Positions 33,604-42,610 of a DNA stretch of 64,000 nucleotides are shown in pieces. Position numbers and translations under genes: made by a program. The stretch lies in contig NZ_CAJXNN010000008.1 of the NCBI RefSeq assembly GCF_913057115.1, forward strand, positions 30,612 through 94,611. The letters are read 5' to 3'. How positions within the stretch are numbered: position 1 is the first letter of the stretch; each line of letters starts with the position of its first letter. Below the pieces are notes generated by a model, which saw only the letters and a list, made by a program, of their open reading frames with translations, was not told where the DNA came from and did no database searches. Origin of the DNA: an uncultured Roseovarius sp. GTDB taxonomy: Bacteria; Pseudomonadota; Alphaproteobacteria; Rhodobacterales; Rhodobacteraceae.

Positions 33604-34910
33604 ATGCTACTCCCGTCCGCCAAAAGGCCCCTCTCGCGGGCAATCTGCAACCGCGTCTCGGCCAGTTCGTATTTCAAATCCAACTGCGCGGCCTGCCGTG
33701 CGGCGAAGGTCTCATAAACCCCCACCACATCCATCACCTGCCGCTGGCCTGCATCGTACTGCCGCTGGAAAAGGTCCAGATTGGCCTTGGCCTGTTGCGC
33801 CAGCGCACCGGCCTCGCTTACCTGCCGCGACAGCGCGCTCAGGCGGGTCTCCAGACGCCGCAGGCGGCGGTTGGCGTCTTCCTCGGCCTGCCCCACCCGG
33901 CGATTTGCCGCCTCGCGCGCCACGTCCAGCGCCTTCATGCTGTCCAGGGTGCCAAGGCCCAGCAATTGATCGGATTTGACGTTCACGCCAATCCCGCTGC
34001 CACCCTCCCCCAAGGTGCCACCGGCGCTTACCCCCGGCAAAAGCCCCGCGCGCTCCATCTTGGCGCTGGCAATCTCGCGTTCTTTCTCGGCCTCGGCCTG
34101 CAAGACCGACAAGGGTTTGGCCACCGCGCCCGAAACCGCCAGATCACTCAGGCCCGAAACATCATCCAATGGCCGCACCGACATGGCATTCAACTCGGCC
34201 AAGGCGGTCGCCTCACCTTCTTGTTGTGCCGCAAGGGTCGACCGGATTTCCGCCAGTTTCTGACGCAGCACATTCAAATCCGACATATCCGAGACACCGC
34301 CCTTGACGCGCTCGTTCATCACCCATTCGAAATGCTCCATGTCCTTGAGCGTCGCACGCTCAATGCCTAGCCGCTCCCGCGCCTTCGAGGCCTCAAGGTA
34401 CAGCGTCAGCGCGGTAAAGACCCGTTCATTGGTATCCTCGGCCAGAGTCACCGCCGCCGCTTCCACATCGGCCTTGGCAAAGGCGCGCTCGGCCTTCTTG
34501 CGGCCATTGTCAAAGAGCACCTGTTCAACGACCAACTGCGCCACGATATCGCTCAGACTGGTCAGGCTGATGTTCGGCCCGATCCGCGGCAACCAGTTCT
34601 TAGACGCAGCCTTGGCCCGCAACCGCGCGCTGCGCAACTCCGCCTCGGCGGGGCGGCTATAGGCCTCCAGAACGGGTGCTGCAACCTGTGCATAAGAACT
34701 GCCCGGGGCCAAAACGCTGCGCCGGGCCTGCAAATCGGAAATGATGAGCGACTCGGCGGCCTCTTTCTCGGCCGCGGTCATCTTCGGCGCGGGGTCTTTC
34801 GACATGAAACGCGACACTTCCCCGCCGCCGCCCGTCGACATACACCCGGTCACGCCAAGCAGGGCCATCAAACCCACTGCCCTGACGCTAAATCTGTACC
34901 TCTGCCCCAT
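33600..34910 (-). CDS. TolC-family outer-membrane lipoprotein of the type I system
   Basis: A 436-residue outer-membrane efflux protein. A lipoprotein signal with lipobox LLGVTGC (Cys23) is followed by two repeats of long helical hairpins typical of TolC (about 85-235 and 265-425). The start at 34910 is favoured by AAGGGG and by the signal peptide beginning there. It completes the three-part channel with the ABC protein and HlyD adaptor encoded downstream. Confidence 0.9.
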   Translation of the reverse strand: MGQRYRFSVRAVGLMALLGVTGCMSTGGGGEVSRFMSKDPAPKMTAAEKEAAESLIISDLQARRSVLAPGSSYAQVAAPVLEAYSRPAEAELRSARLRAKAASKNWLPRIGPNISLTSLSDIVAQLVVEQVLFDNGRKKAERAFAKADVEAAAVTLAEDTNERVFTALTLYLEASKARERLGIERATLKDMEHFEWVMNERVKGGVSDMSDLNVLRQKLAEIRSTLAAQQEGEATALAELNAMSVRPLDDVSGLSDLAVSGAVAKPLSVLQAEAEKEREIASAKMERAGLLPGVSAGGTLGEGGSGIGVNVKSDQLLGLGTLDSMKALDVAREAANRRVGQAEEDANRRLRRLETRLSALSRQVSEAGALAQQAKANLDLFQRQYDAGQRQVMDVVGVYETFAARQAAQLDLKYELAETRLQIARERGLLADGSSI

Positions 34911-34945
34911 GACCGCCCCTTGATCGGTAGCTTGTCTTTTTAAAC

Positions 34946-34973
34946 CGGCGCGCACCTCGTTGGGCGCGCGCCG
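34946..34973 (-). terminator. Hairpin between adhesin and secretion genes (attenuator)
   Basis: CGGCGCGC (34946-34953) pairs with GCGCGCCG (34966-34973). On the minus strand the stem is followed by GTTTAAAAAG, without a good U-tract. It could lower transcription of the secretion machinery relative to the adhesin. Confidence 0.5.
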
Positions 34974-34982
34974 TAACCCTTA

Positions 34983-37900
34983 TCAGGTGACGATGTCGAT
35001 ATCTTCGTCCACCACGAGGGTGGCATCGTCGCCCAAGGTGTAGATGTCATAGCCTGCGGGCTCATCGGCCCCGCCATCCACCTTGGTCGCCCCGAGGATG
35101 GTCACCGTGTCATCGGCCCCACCTTCCACAACCAGCGTATCGGTATTGTCCGACAGCGCCAGAAGCTGCTCTTCGGTGATGGTCATTTCCGAATGGTCGC
35201 CAAAGCGCAGGTCGACGGTTTCGATCTCGAAGTCGCCCAGATTGCCATTCGAGAGGTCCACAACCGAGGTGGTCACCTCGTCCAGCACCACATAGGTGCT
35301 TGATGCGTTGCCCGCATCATCGGTGTTGGTCACGATCAACTGCGACCCATCCGGGATCGAAGCCGCCTGCCCCGCATCATCCAGGAAGAAGTGATCGGTT
35401 TCCCCGGTGAAGGTGCTGACATCGTCATGGATCGACAATTCACTGATACTGCCGCCCTCGACCTGATGGATAGTCACATCATCTTCGCCGGTCATTGTGG
35501 TCACGTAACGATAGCCCCCGCCTTCGCGGAAATATCCCACAATATCGGGCTGATCCGGGGCCACCATATCCAAGGTCACGCTGCCGTCCGTGGTATCGAC
35601 GTTGCCATAGATATCCGTGGCCTGAACGGTGTATTGCACCGTGCCTTCGGTGGCTGGAATATCGCCGCTCGGCACGATCAGCGACCAGTTGCCATCGGCA
35701 TCGGCCACGGCTTCATAGGTCTCGTTGAACAGCAGCACCTCGATGGCCGATCCCGGCTCGGCTGTGCCGGCCAGTTCCATACCGTCGCTGGCCGCATCAA
35801 GACCAACGAAACCGTTGACGGTTTCCGGCGATCCGTCGCTGGCCAGATTGTCGACCACTGTGTCGATCAAAACGCGGCTCGGGATGGTTTCCAGATTGCC
35901 GACGCCATCCTCAACCTCGACCACCATATCCACTTCGCCCTGATGCCCGTCCAGCGCACCGGATTCGAAGGTCGCGACCCATTCGCCGGTTTCCTCGTCC
36001 ACCTCAGCCTGACGGCGCACCCCGTCAATCACCACCCAAACGGTCGAACCGGTTTCCACGGTGCCGGTGATCTCGAACCCACGGCCAGCCTTGTCTTGGT
36101 TGATGACACTCAGGCCCTCGGCGGTCGTCGGCATCCCCTCGGGGGCCTCCACGGACAAATCTTCGACAATGGTGTCCATATCGACCACTTGGTCGACCGA
36201 GTAGGAGTTGCCATAGATATCGCCCACCGTCGCGGTGACCTGCGCGTCATAGTCACCCGAAGGCAATTCGGCCTTGGTAAAGGTCGTGGTCCACTGGCCG
36301 CTGCTGTTGGCGGTCACGGTATGCACCACACCGTTGAAATTCACCGTCACTTCGGCATTCGGATCGGCCGTGCCGGTCACCTCGATCCCTGCGTCATAGG
36401 CATCGAAGTTGATCACGCCATTATCGCCAATTCCGTCCATGGTCAGGCTGCCCGGATCGGTATCCACCTGCACGGTCTGGAACAATTGCTGCACGTTGTT
36501 GGCGGCATCCGTTGCGGTGATGGTCACATCGCTGGAATAATCCCCGCCGGGCACCTGCGCCCCGCTGAAGCTGGCGGTCCACGCGCCGGTTTCCGGGTCC
36601 ACGTCAGCCCAAACAGTGCTGCCCTCGAACTCCAGCTTCACGGTCGATCCCGGCTCGACCGTGCCGGTCAGGGTAAAGCCGTCACCGATTTCACTGGCAC
36701 TGATGACATTGTCATCGCCACCGATATCGGCCTGATGGCTGAAGTTCTGCACCACAAGGTCAATCTCGACCGTGCTGCTTGTGGTCGTGGTGTTGCCCGC
36801 CTCATCCGTGGTGGTCGCTGTCACCGTCGCCTCGAACTGCTGGCTCGGCAAATCGGCCGGGTCAAAGGTGGCCTGCCAATTGCCATCGCCATCCGCGGTG
36901 ACCTCTTGTGCAAGCGACCCAATGGCCACCGTTACAGTCGCGCCCGGTTCTGTGGTGCCGGTGATGACAACACCCCCCTCTGTTTGCACTGCATCCGCGT
37001 TGATCAGGCTGTTGGAGCTGCTGGACCCGGTCGAAATCTCAAGCGCGTTATAGACCGTGTCAATCGACACCGTCTCGGTAATCGTGCTGGAATTGCCCCG
37101 GCTGTCGGTCGACACCACCGTCATTTCCGTCTCGTAGTCCCCTTCCGGCAAATCCGCAGGGTCAAACGTGACTTCCCAAGTTCCATCTTCGCCCACCGTT
37201 ACGGTCTCGGTATGCTCTTCGATGGTGACCGAAACAGTCGATCCTGCCTCACCTGTGCCGGAAATCTCGACACCATCCTGAAAATCGTCATCATTGATGA
37301 TGCCGGTGGTCGACAACGTCCCTTCCTCGACCGCTGTCTCAGGGGCGGTGGTGTCAATCGAAATTTCCGGGCCTTCAAGCTCGGTCTCGGTGCCATCAGG
37401 CTCGGTGACTGTCACTTCGACAGTATAATCGCCGTCTTCCGGGAAATCGTCACCCTCAAAGGTCACGTCCCACTCGCCATCCTCATCGGCGGTCGTGGTC
37501 TGCGTCTCATCACCGATGGTGACCGTCACTTCCGACTCCGGCTCGGCCTCACCCGTGATCGTGATCGACTTGTCGTCGTCCGTGGTGTCATCGCCCCCCA
37601 GCACAATCGGCTCATCCTCGTTGACCACCGGCTCGATACGCGTGGCGCCGCCATCACTTCCGTCATCCGCGGCCACAACCGTAGCCGCCGCAACACCAGC
37701 CGCCCCGAGACCCAGGGCGCTCATCAAGCCGGAGCCGCCCAGCAGGCCTGCCCCCAGCATCGAAACCTGCTCTTCGCCCGAAACCTCTGACGCAACTTCA
37801 CTTCCGCCAAGGAAAATCAAGTCATCCGACGGGTTCCATTTGCCCCACATTTCAGTCGGGCCATACTGGGCGTAAATCGACCCTTCGCTGCCCTCGATCA

Positions 37901-38183
37901 GCGTTACCTCGTTGAGATAGCCATCGGCACTTATGAACAACCGGCTTTCCGCCGTGCCATCGTCTCCGAAGTATCCCTCAAGAATAACGATCCGGCCATC
38001 GGCCAGATTGATCACCAGATTGCTTCCATCGCGATCATAATTCGCAATGTCGATCTGCCGAAGATTTAAGGAAATTTCCTGTCCGTTACCAGCCGGAATG
38101 ACACTCACATCATTACCACCAGAAACCGAACCACGTTGCGCAATACCCGAATCCGTCCGGGCGACATACTCAATCGCCTTCAT
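34983..38183 (-). CDS. Large type I-secreted Ig-like repeat adhesin (Bap prefix-like N-terminus)
   Basis: A 1066-residue, very acidic protein with no Sec signal. Residues 1-120 resemble the BapA/Bap prefix domain that helps retain type I-secreted adhesins. A glycine/alanine-rich segment (about 140-170) follows, then seven Ig-like modules of about 95-105 residues. These carry the recurring pattern GTxEPGSTVxVxI, ADxDGxWxxTF, LPxGDYxxxVT and DxxGN. An eighth, diverged module leads to a C-terminal region ending DDATLVVDEDIDIVT, a typical type I secretion tail. No GGxGxD calcium repeats occur. It is first in an operon with its own TolC, ABC and HlyD, and probably functions in attachment. Confidence 0.9.
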   Translation of the reverse strand: MKAIEYVARTDSGIAQRGSVSGGNDVSVIPAGNGQEISLNLRQIDIANYDRDGSNLVINLADGRIVILEGYFGDDGTAESRLFISADGYLNEVTLIEGSEGSIYAQYGPTEMWGKWNPSDDLIFLGGSEVASEVSGEEQVSMLGAGLLGGSGLMSALGLGAAGVAAATVVAADDGSDGGATRIEPVVNEDEPIVLGGDDTTDDDKSITITGEAEPESEVTVTIGDETQTTTADEDGEWDVTFEGDDFPEDGDYTVEVTVTEPDGTETELEGPEISIDTTAPETAVEEGTLSTTGIINDDDFQDGVEISGTGEAGSTVSVTIEEHTETVTVGEDGTWEVTFDPADLPEGDYETEMTVVSTDSRGNSSTITETVSIDTVYNALEISTGSSSSNSLINADAVQTEGGVVITGTTEPGATVTVAIGSLAQEVTADGDGNWQATFDPADLPSQQFEATVTATTTDEAGNTTTTSSTVEIDLVVQNFSHQADIGGDDNVISASEIGDGFTLTGTVEPGSTVKLEFEGSTVWADVDPETGAWTASFSGAQVPGGDYSSDVTITATDAANNVQQLFQTVQVDTDPGSLTMDGIGDNGVINFDAYDAGIEVTGTADPNAEVTVNFNGVVHTVTANSSGQWTTTFTKAELPSGDYDAQVTATVGDIYGNSYSVDQVVDMDTIVEDLSVEAPEGMPTTAEGLSVINQDKAGRGFEITGTVETGSTVWVVIDGVRRQAEVDEETGEWVATFESGALDGHQGEVDMVVEVEDGVGNLETIPSRVLIDTVVDNLASDGSPETVNGFVGLDAASDGMELAGTAEPGSAIEVLLFNETYEAVADADGNWSLIVPSGDIPATEGTVQYTVQATDIYGNVDTTDGSVTLDMVAPDQPDIVGYFREGGGYRYVTTMTGEDDVTIHQVEGGSISELSIHDDVSTFTGETDHFFLDDAGQAASIPDGSQLIVTNTDDAGNASSTYVVLDEVTTSVVDLSNGNLGDFEIETVDLRFGDHSEMTITEEQLLALSDNTDTLVVEGGADDTVTILGATKVDGGADEPAGYDIYTLGDDATLVVDEDIDIVT

Positions 38184-38566
38184 AACACCACCGCTCTACC
38201 TCAAGTAGCAGCACTTTGTGCGCCGCTTTGTTTTTCTGCCTCATAAATATCGCCTTTAGGACACAATCGCTACATTTTTTTTCGCCCACTCACCCAAAAG
38301 AGTGAGGCACCGCAAAATTCGCGCGCTGCGTGCAAAACCCCCCGCAAGCGACCGATTTTTAGAGTCTTTTTTGCAACAGGCCGCCGCCTTCACGTTCTTC
38401 GCATGCGCACAAGAGACAGGGTTTTCCAAAGGTTCCGCCAACGAGGCCGGCCCAGGCCACATGCCCTACAATCACAAGAGCCGCACTCCAGGCAATTCGC
38501 GCTTGACGGGGCTCAGCCTTGCCCACAAGGTCACTCAAACCTCCAACATCGAAGGACCCGCGCCAC
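38184..38566. other. Intergenic region upstream of adhesin and argE
   Basis: This 383-base divergent gap contains the promoters of the adhesin operon (minus) and argE (plus). It is AT-rich at 38205-38290, with T-tracts at 38273-38282, and has a small dyad CACTC-N8-GAGTG (38287-38304). Short ORFs present lack ribosome sites and coding bias, so I see no gene. Confidence 0.5.
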
Positions 38567-39730
38567 GTGACGACACAGCTATCCGATACCGTTGCCCTTC
38601 TGGGGGAACTGATCGCATTTCCAACTGTTTCCGAACTCAGCAATCTCGACATGATCGCTTATATCGCCCACCAGCTCGAGGCGGCAGGCGCAACCGTCGA
38701 TATCTTCCACGATGAAATAGGTCACAAGGCCAACCTCTTTGCCACCATCGGCCCTGAAACCGACGGCGGGATCGTCCTGTCGGGTCACTCCGACGTGGTG
38801 CCCGTGGCTGAACAGGATTGGGCCAGCTACCCCTTCGAGATGATCGAACACGAGGGCCGCCTTTACGGGCGCGGTGCCTGCGACATGAAAGGCTTTATCG
38901 CCGCCGCCACCGCCATGGCCCCCTATTTCGCCGAACAAGTCCAAGACCGGCCCATTCACTTCGCCTTCACCTATGACGAGGAAGTGGGCTGTTTCGGCGC
39001 ACAGGCCTTGGTCGACAGCCTCAAGCAAAAGGGCATCCGCCCCGGTGTCGCGATCATTGGCGAGCCGACCTCGATGCGCATCATCGAAGGGCATAAGGGC
39101 TGCTATGAATATACCACGCATTTTTGCGGCATGGCGGGCCACGGCTCGGCCCCGGACCGGGGCGTGAACGCGGTGGAATACGCCGCGCGTTACGTCAACC
39201 GCCTGCTCGACCTCAAGGATTCCCTGCGCGCCCGCGCCCCCTCCGGCAGCCGCTTTGACCCGCCCTGGACCACGATCAACACCGGCAGCCTCAAGGGCGG
39301 CGTGGCCCATAACGTCATTGCCTCCAACGCCTCTATCGAATGGGAAATGCGCCCGGTGCAGGCCTCGGATGCGCAATTCGTCAAGGATGACCTGCGCCAA
39401 TATTGCGAAACCGTGCTTTTGCCCACCATGCGGAGCATCTGCCCCGAGGCCGAGATCACCACCGAGGTGATCGGCGAGGTCGAAGGTCTGGAACCCGCCG
39501 ATCTGAACGAGGCCAAGGACATCCTGATGGAACTCACCGGCGCCAACGGTGCTGATGTGGTCCCCTTCGGCACCGAGGCGGGGATTTTCCAAAGCTACGG
39601 CATGTCGGCGGTGGTCTGCGGCCCCGGTTCCATCGACCAAGCGCATAAACCCGATGAATATGTTTCCATCGACCAGCTTCAACAATGCATCGACATGCTG
39701 GGCCGGTTGGGCAAGAAACTGGCAAGCTGA
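38567..39730 (+). CDS. argE: Acetylornithine deacetylase
   Basis: A 387-residue M20-family zinc peptidase that removes acetyl from N-acetylornithine in arginine synthesis. Metal-site motifs are SGHSDVVPV (His, Asp), GRGACDMKGF (bridging Asp), a Glu pair in YDEEVGCFG, and a terminal His in QAHKPDEYVS. The length fits ArgE. The GTG start at 38567 is preferred, preceded by GAAGGA; the ATG at 38519 would add residues with no family match. Confidence 0.88.
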   Translation: MTTQLSDTVALLGELIAFPTVSELSNLDMIAYIAHQLEAAGATVDIFHDEIGHKANLFATIGPETDGGIVLSGHSDVVPVAEQDWASYPFEMIEHEGRLYGRGACDMKGFIAAATAMAPYFAEQVQDRPIHFAFTYDEEVGCFGAQALVDSLKQKGIRPGVAIIGEPTSMRIIEGHKGCYEYTTHFCGMAGHGSAPDRGVNAVEYAARYVNRLLDLKDSLRARAPSGSRFDPPWTTINTGSLKGGVAHNVIASNASIEWEMRPVQASDAQFVKDDLRQYCETVLLPTMRSICPEAEITTEVIGEVEGLEPADLNEAKDILMELTGANGADVVPFGTEAGIFQSYGMSAVVCGPGSIDQAHKPDEYVSIDQLQQCIDMLGRLGKKLAS

Positions 39731-39749
39731 GGCCAGCGGCACGCCACGC

Positions 39750-39822
39750 CGATTTCTTCAAAAGAAATCGGACCGAAATCTTTTCAAGATTTCGCGCGCC
39801 TCCTGTGCCCCAAGGCGCCTTG
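39750..39822. repeat. Three hairpin elements downstream of argE
   Basis: CGATTTCTT-CAA-AAGAAATCG (39750-39770), CGAAATCTT-TTC-AAGATTTCG (39774-39794) and CAAGGCGCCTTG (39811-39822). The second is nearly identical to the hairpin at 50993-51013. Together they look like the palindrome arrays at 27979 and 60925. The rest of the 39731-40207 gap is without a recognisable gene. Confidence 0.75.
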
Positions 39823-40207
39823 AGGCCGACATTGAAAGCGGCCAAGGGAGTATCGTCCGCCCCGGTGGCCACCGCACCCTTATGCAAAAGCATGCCGTTT
39901 GTTACAAAACCCCGCACCAGCGCAAAACAGAACACCTTTGGTGCATTTGCGCAGAGAGCGCTTGAAACAATTTAACCCATTGAAATTACGCAGTTTATTT
40001 CAACACGCCAACCAAAGGTAACACACCCCCGTGAGCCGCCCAACATGGGTCAATCACAGACCCGAGCGGTCTCGTGACCGATTTCTCACATCGGGCGGCC
40101 ACGCCTTCCGATGATCGCTCGAAAGGCGCATCTTGGTGTCACAGCAAGCGAGCCAAGACAGCCTTGGTGAAGCTGGCACAAACCCAGATAACGAAAGGAC
40201 CATGACC

Positions 40208-40411
40208 ATGACCAAATCCATCAACCCCCCCGCCCGCCGTATCCTTGGCCTTGCGCTCGCCGCAACGCTCGGGGCCGCCGCACTGCCCGCTACCGCAATG
40301 GACGCCGGCAACCCGCCCAACGCCAACAAGGTCATCAGCACCATGAGTGGCAATGTCAGCACCGGGCCGCTGGAACATCCCGTCAGCACTCAGGACGGCA
40401 CGCGCCGCTAA
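40208..40411 (+). CDS. Small exported protein, function unknown
   Basis: A 67-residue ORF whose first 30 residues form a signal peptide (RRILGLALAATLGAAALPATA). The predicted mature peptide of about 36 residues is rich in Asn, Pro and Thr and has no cysteine. AAAGGA lies nine bases before the ATG at 40208, better than the ATG at 40202. A hairpin follows at 40436. I do not recognise a family. Confidence 0.55.
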   Translation: MTKSINPPARRILGLALAATLGAAALPATAMDAGNPPNANKVISTMSGNVSTGPLEHPVSTQDGTRR

Positions 40412-40435
40412 GACCTGTTCGACTATTTCGGCACG

Positions 40436-40453
40436 GGCACCCTTTCGGGTGCC
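40436..40453 (+). terminator. Hairpin after the small exported protein gene
   Basis: GGCACCC (40436-40442) pairs with GGGTGCC (40447-40453) over a four-base loop, then TGTTGTCGTTTTGG. It is a moderate terminator. Confidence 0.6.
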
Positions 40454-40513
40454 TGTTGTCGTTTTGGACAGGTTCAAGCCTGCAATCCGACAGTTGCTTA
40501 AAGCGCATTGTAG

Positions 40514-40585
40514 GGTGCGCATGGACTGCGCACCGACGCAGAGCCGCGCGGGTGCAGGAATGTCCGCTGTGCGCAGGAAGCGGAC
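40514..40585. repeat. Intergenic inverted repeats at the edge of the low-GC island
   Basis: GGTGCGCA-N5-TGCGCACC (40514-40534) and GTCCGCT-N10-AGCGGAC (40562-40585) lie in the 40412-40735 gap, which has no gene. Both resemble dispersed proteobacterial intergenic repeats. GC content drops sharply from about 40600. Confidence 0.5.
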
Positions 40586-40735
40586 TTTGCAAAGTCGGGA
40601 GCCAATGTCAGCTTTCATGTCCTAATAGGCTTTTAGCCGACTTTCAAAACTCTGCAAAGAGTAAGGAGAATCATCCGCTGTACATCTCTTTTCTATTTGA
40701 GTGATGGGGAAAGATATGCTCAAGCACTAGGCTTA

Positions 40736-42085
40736 CTACCAAACCCGACGGATCATCATAACCCTACGGTAGTTCAATGGGTTTATGCTCCCTTTAGTCC
40801 TAACCATAGCCGAAATGGTTATGTCCTCATGCTTATGGCCGCCCGATGCTACAACGACTTCATCATCTTGATCATAGGTTTGGCTTAGCGTTGGGCCGCC
40901 TAGGTCAACTCGGTGCGAATGCGAATGTTCATGGTAGTGCTCGTTGGCTTCAGTGAATCTTCCGACCCGATCGGCCGGACCAAGGTCGCCTTCGTAGTCT
41001 CCTGAGACCGGGAAAACTGGGTGTTCCCAGTACTCCTCCTCCTCCTCGGATAGAGACCAACGGCCCTGATCAAGGAGATCATCGATCATTTTCTTATCCA
41101 GGGGAACATAAGGTATCATCATGCCTTCCATAACCGGGGCAAAATCGCTGGTTGCAACATAGACTTCCATATTCCTACGGCTCCGCAGGTTTTCTGCATG
41201 CGTTAACAAAGCTTCCGCAGCTTCTGAGATGGTGACTGGATCATGCGAATGTCCATTCGTTGCAGTTGAGGCTGATCCCGAAGAAATATCCACTTCCACC
41301 TCACCACTTCCAGTTGCACTCGTAACTTCATCTAGTTCGTGACCGTGAGCAGGTACGAGGTGAGTATGATGCGGCTGACCTTTGCGGTGCTTAGAAGGTA
41401 TGCACCCCACAATTTTGAACGTCTCTTTTCGCCATGGGCGAGGGCTATAGGATTGATCCGGTTCACTGGGATCGATACCGAGCCCCGCCGTATTCATGCG
41501 CTGCCAACCCGGCGCCTCGAGGATTTTTTCACGTGCAAAAGCGATCATGCCGGCCTTAACTTCTGCCACCTTAGGCTGATCTGGCGCGATCCAATATGCG
41601 CTGACTTCATAGTGCAGAGGTTCGTGTCGCAACTCATTGTTGTCTCCACCAATGGAAATTCCAGTCTCTTTTAGCGTTAACCCATGCACATGGTTTGGTC
41701 CGGCAACTGGAACAGATCGTCCAATGTTGTTGGCATCAATTTGCGTAGTTGCCGTCATGATCCCTCGACTACTGTCGGTTGAGTGCCCATGTCTCCAATT
41801 GTGTTGATGATCCTGAAGTCTCTCACGGCTAATCGCATTCGGATCATCCCAAAGTATCGTTTCTCCGGACATTGATAAGAAACAGTCTGTTACTCGTGGG
41901 CATTCGCCGTTGGCTTCCGCTTTGTATGTACATTGCGTAAATAGTGGGTCTGAGATGACACCTGCGTAACGTCCTTGATTGGTCTGCGATGGCATCCATG
42001 GAGTGTGCAACACTAGCGCTCCAGGCGGCAGATGAGATAGTGTTTCAGTCTGTTCAGAATTTTGGTTAAGGGTTTCGTCGGTCAA
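40736..42085 (-). CDS. Orphan protein with three histidine-cluster modules (novel)
   Basis: A 449-residue protein encoded in DNA clearly poorer in GC than its neighbours. It starts at TTG with GGAG five bases upstream. There is no signal peptide or TM helix. Three modules each have an HxH-rich cluster, then 26-31 residues, then a second HxH: His93/95/99/101 with 132/134; His239/240/242/247/249 with 279/281; His383-391 with 417/419. The closing motifs NGHSHDPVTIS and GGHKHEDITIS are clearly related. Paired HxH motifs recall iron-binding tips of phage tail fibres and tail-collar proteins, but no such family can be assigned. No partner genes are adjacent. Confidence 0.7.
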   Translation of the reverse strand: MTDETLNQNSEQTETLSHLPPGALVLHTPWMPSQTNQGRYAGVISDPLFTQCTYKAEANGECPRVTDCFLSMSGETILWDDPNAISRERLQDHQHNWRHGHSTDSSRGIMTATTQIDANNIGRSVPVAGPNHVHGLTLKETGISIGGDNNELRHEPLHYEVSAYWIAPDQPKVAEVKAGMIAFAREKILEAPGWQRMNTAGLGIDPSEPDQSYSPRPWRKETFKIVGCIPSKHRKGQPHHTHLVPAHGHELDEVTSATGSGEVEVDISSGSASTATNGHSHDPVTISEAAEALLTHAENLRSRRNMEVYVATSDFAPVMEGMMIPYVPLDKKMIDDLLDQGRWSLSEEEEEYWEHPVFPVSGDYEGDLGPADRVGRFTEANEHYHEHSHSHRVDLGGPTLSQTYDQDDEVVVASGGHKHEDITISAMVRTKGSINPLNYRRVMMIRRVW

Positions 42086-42527
42086 AGTAGCTCCAATCTC
42101 GTCGGCTTATAATTTCATGCTTCGGGGCTGCCACAAATGCGCGTCGCCCTTCTGGCTTGATGATTCAATATTATGGGGAGTTATATGGACTTACCGCCTT
42201 GTATTCGTTGATGCCCAAATCATAGTTTTAAGTAAGTAGGCTTTCATTGCAAGATTTTTGGGTAGAATGATTGCAGCCATGGCGTGTTCGCGTGATCCTT
42301 GCGGAAGAATTCCTCTAGTCAAAAACACCGCTTTTCAGGCATTCTCCGGCCTTGCTGCGAAAGCCCGCGCCCCGTCCGGCCCGCTGGCGATGCCTCTCGA
42401 TACAGCCGCAGAACGAATGTCTTGATTGGGCTGACACCAGCCACTCCCCAAACCGTACAAAACTCCCGTACGTTTCGTACAACTCTCACCGCGCGCCCTG
42501 TTAACCTGCCCGGATACCGCAAAAAAT
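42086..42527. other. Intergenic region beside the low-GC gene
   Basis: No convincing gene. It contains the promoter region of the histidine-rich gene (AT-rich, for example the complement of TTATAATTTC near 42105) and the transition from the low-GC island back to high-GC DNA at about 42300. A short minus-strand ORF at 42319-42537 has no ribosome site. Confidence 0.4.
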
Positions 42528-42564
42528 ACCGACGCAATACCGACGTGAAACCGACGCGCTACAG
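42528..42564 (+). repeat. 11-bp phased ACCGAC repeat ending in CTACAG (copy 2)
   Basis: ACCGAC at 42528, 42539 and 42550 with 11-bp spacing, then three bases and CTACAG. It has the same layout as copy 1 at 3130-3166. It lies 47 bases beyond the 3' end of the MttB-family gene, on the opposite strand to it, at the border of the low-GC island. Confidence 0.7.
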
Positions 42565-42610
42565 CCCGGTATTTTTCCCGTTAACCCAAGCACTTAACCC
42601 CCGATTCGCC

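Noticed and set aside
35391..37790. Long open frame of 799 codons on the plus strand opposite the adhesin gene
   Set aside because: It is an antisense shadow of the repetitive adhesin sequence: His/Gly-rich, no ribosome site, no recognisable domain.
40208..40411. Small exported protein as a toxin or bacteriocin precursor
   Set aside because: It has a plain signal peptide, no double-glycine leader, no cysteines and no immunity or export gene nearby.
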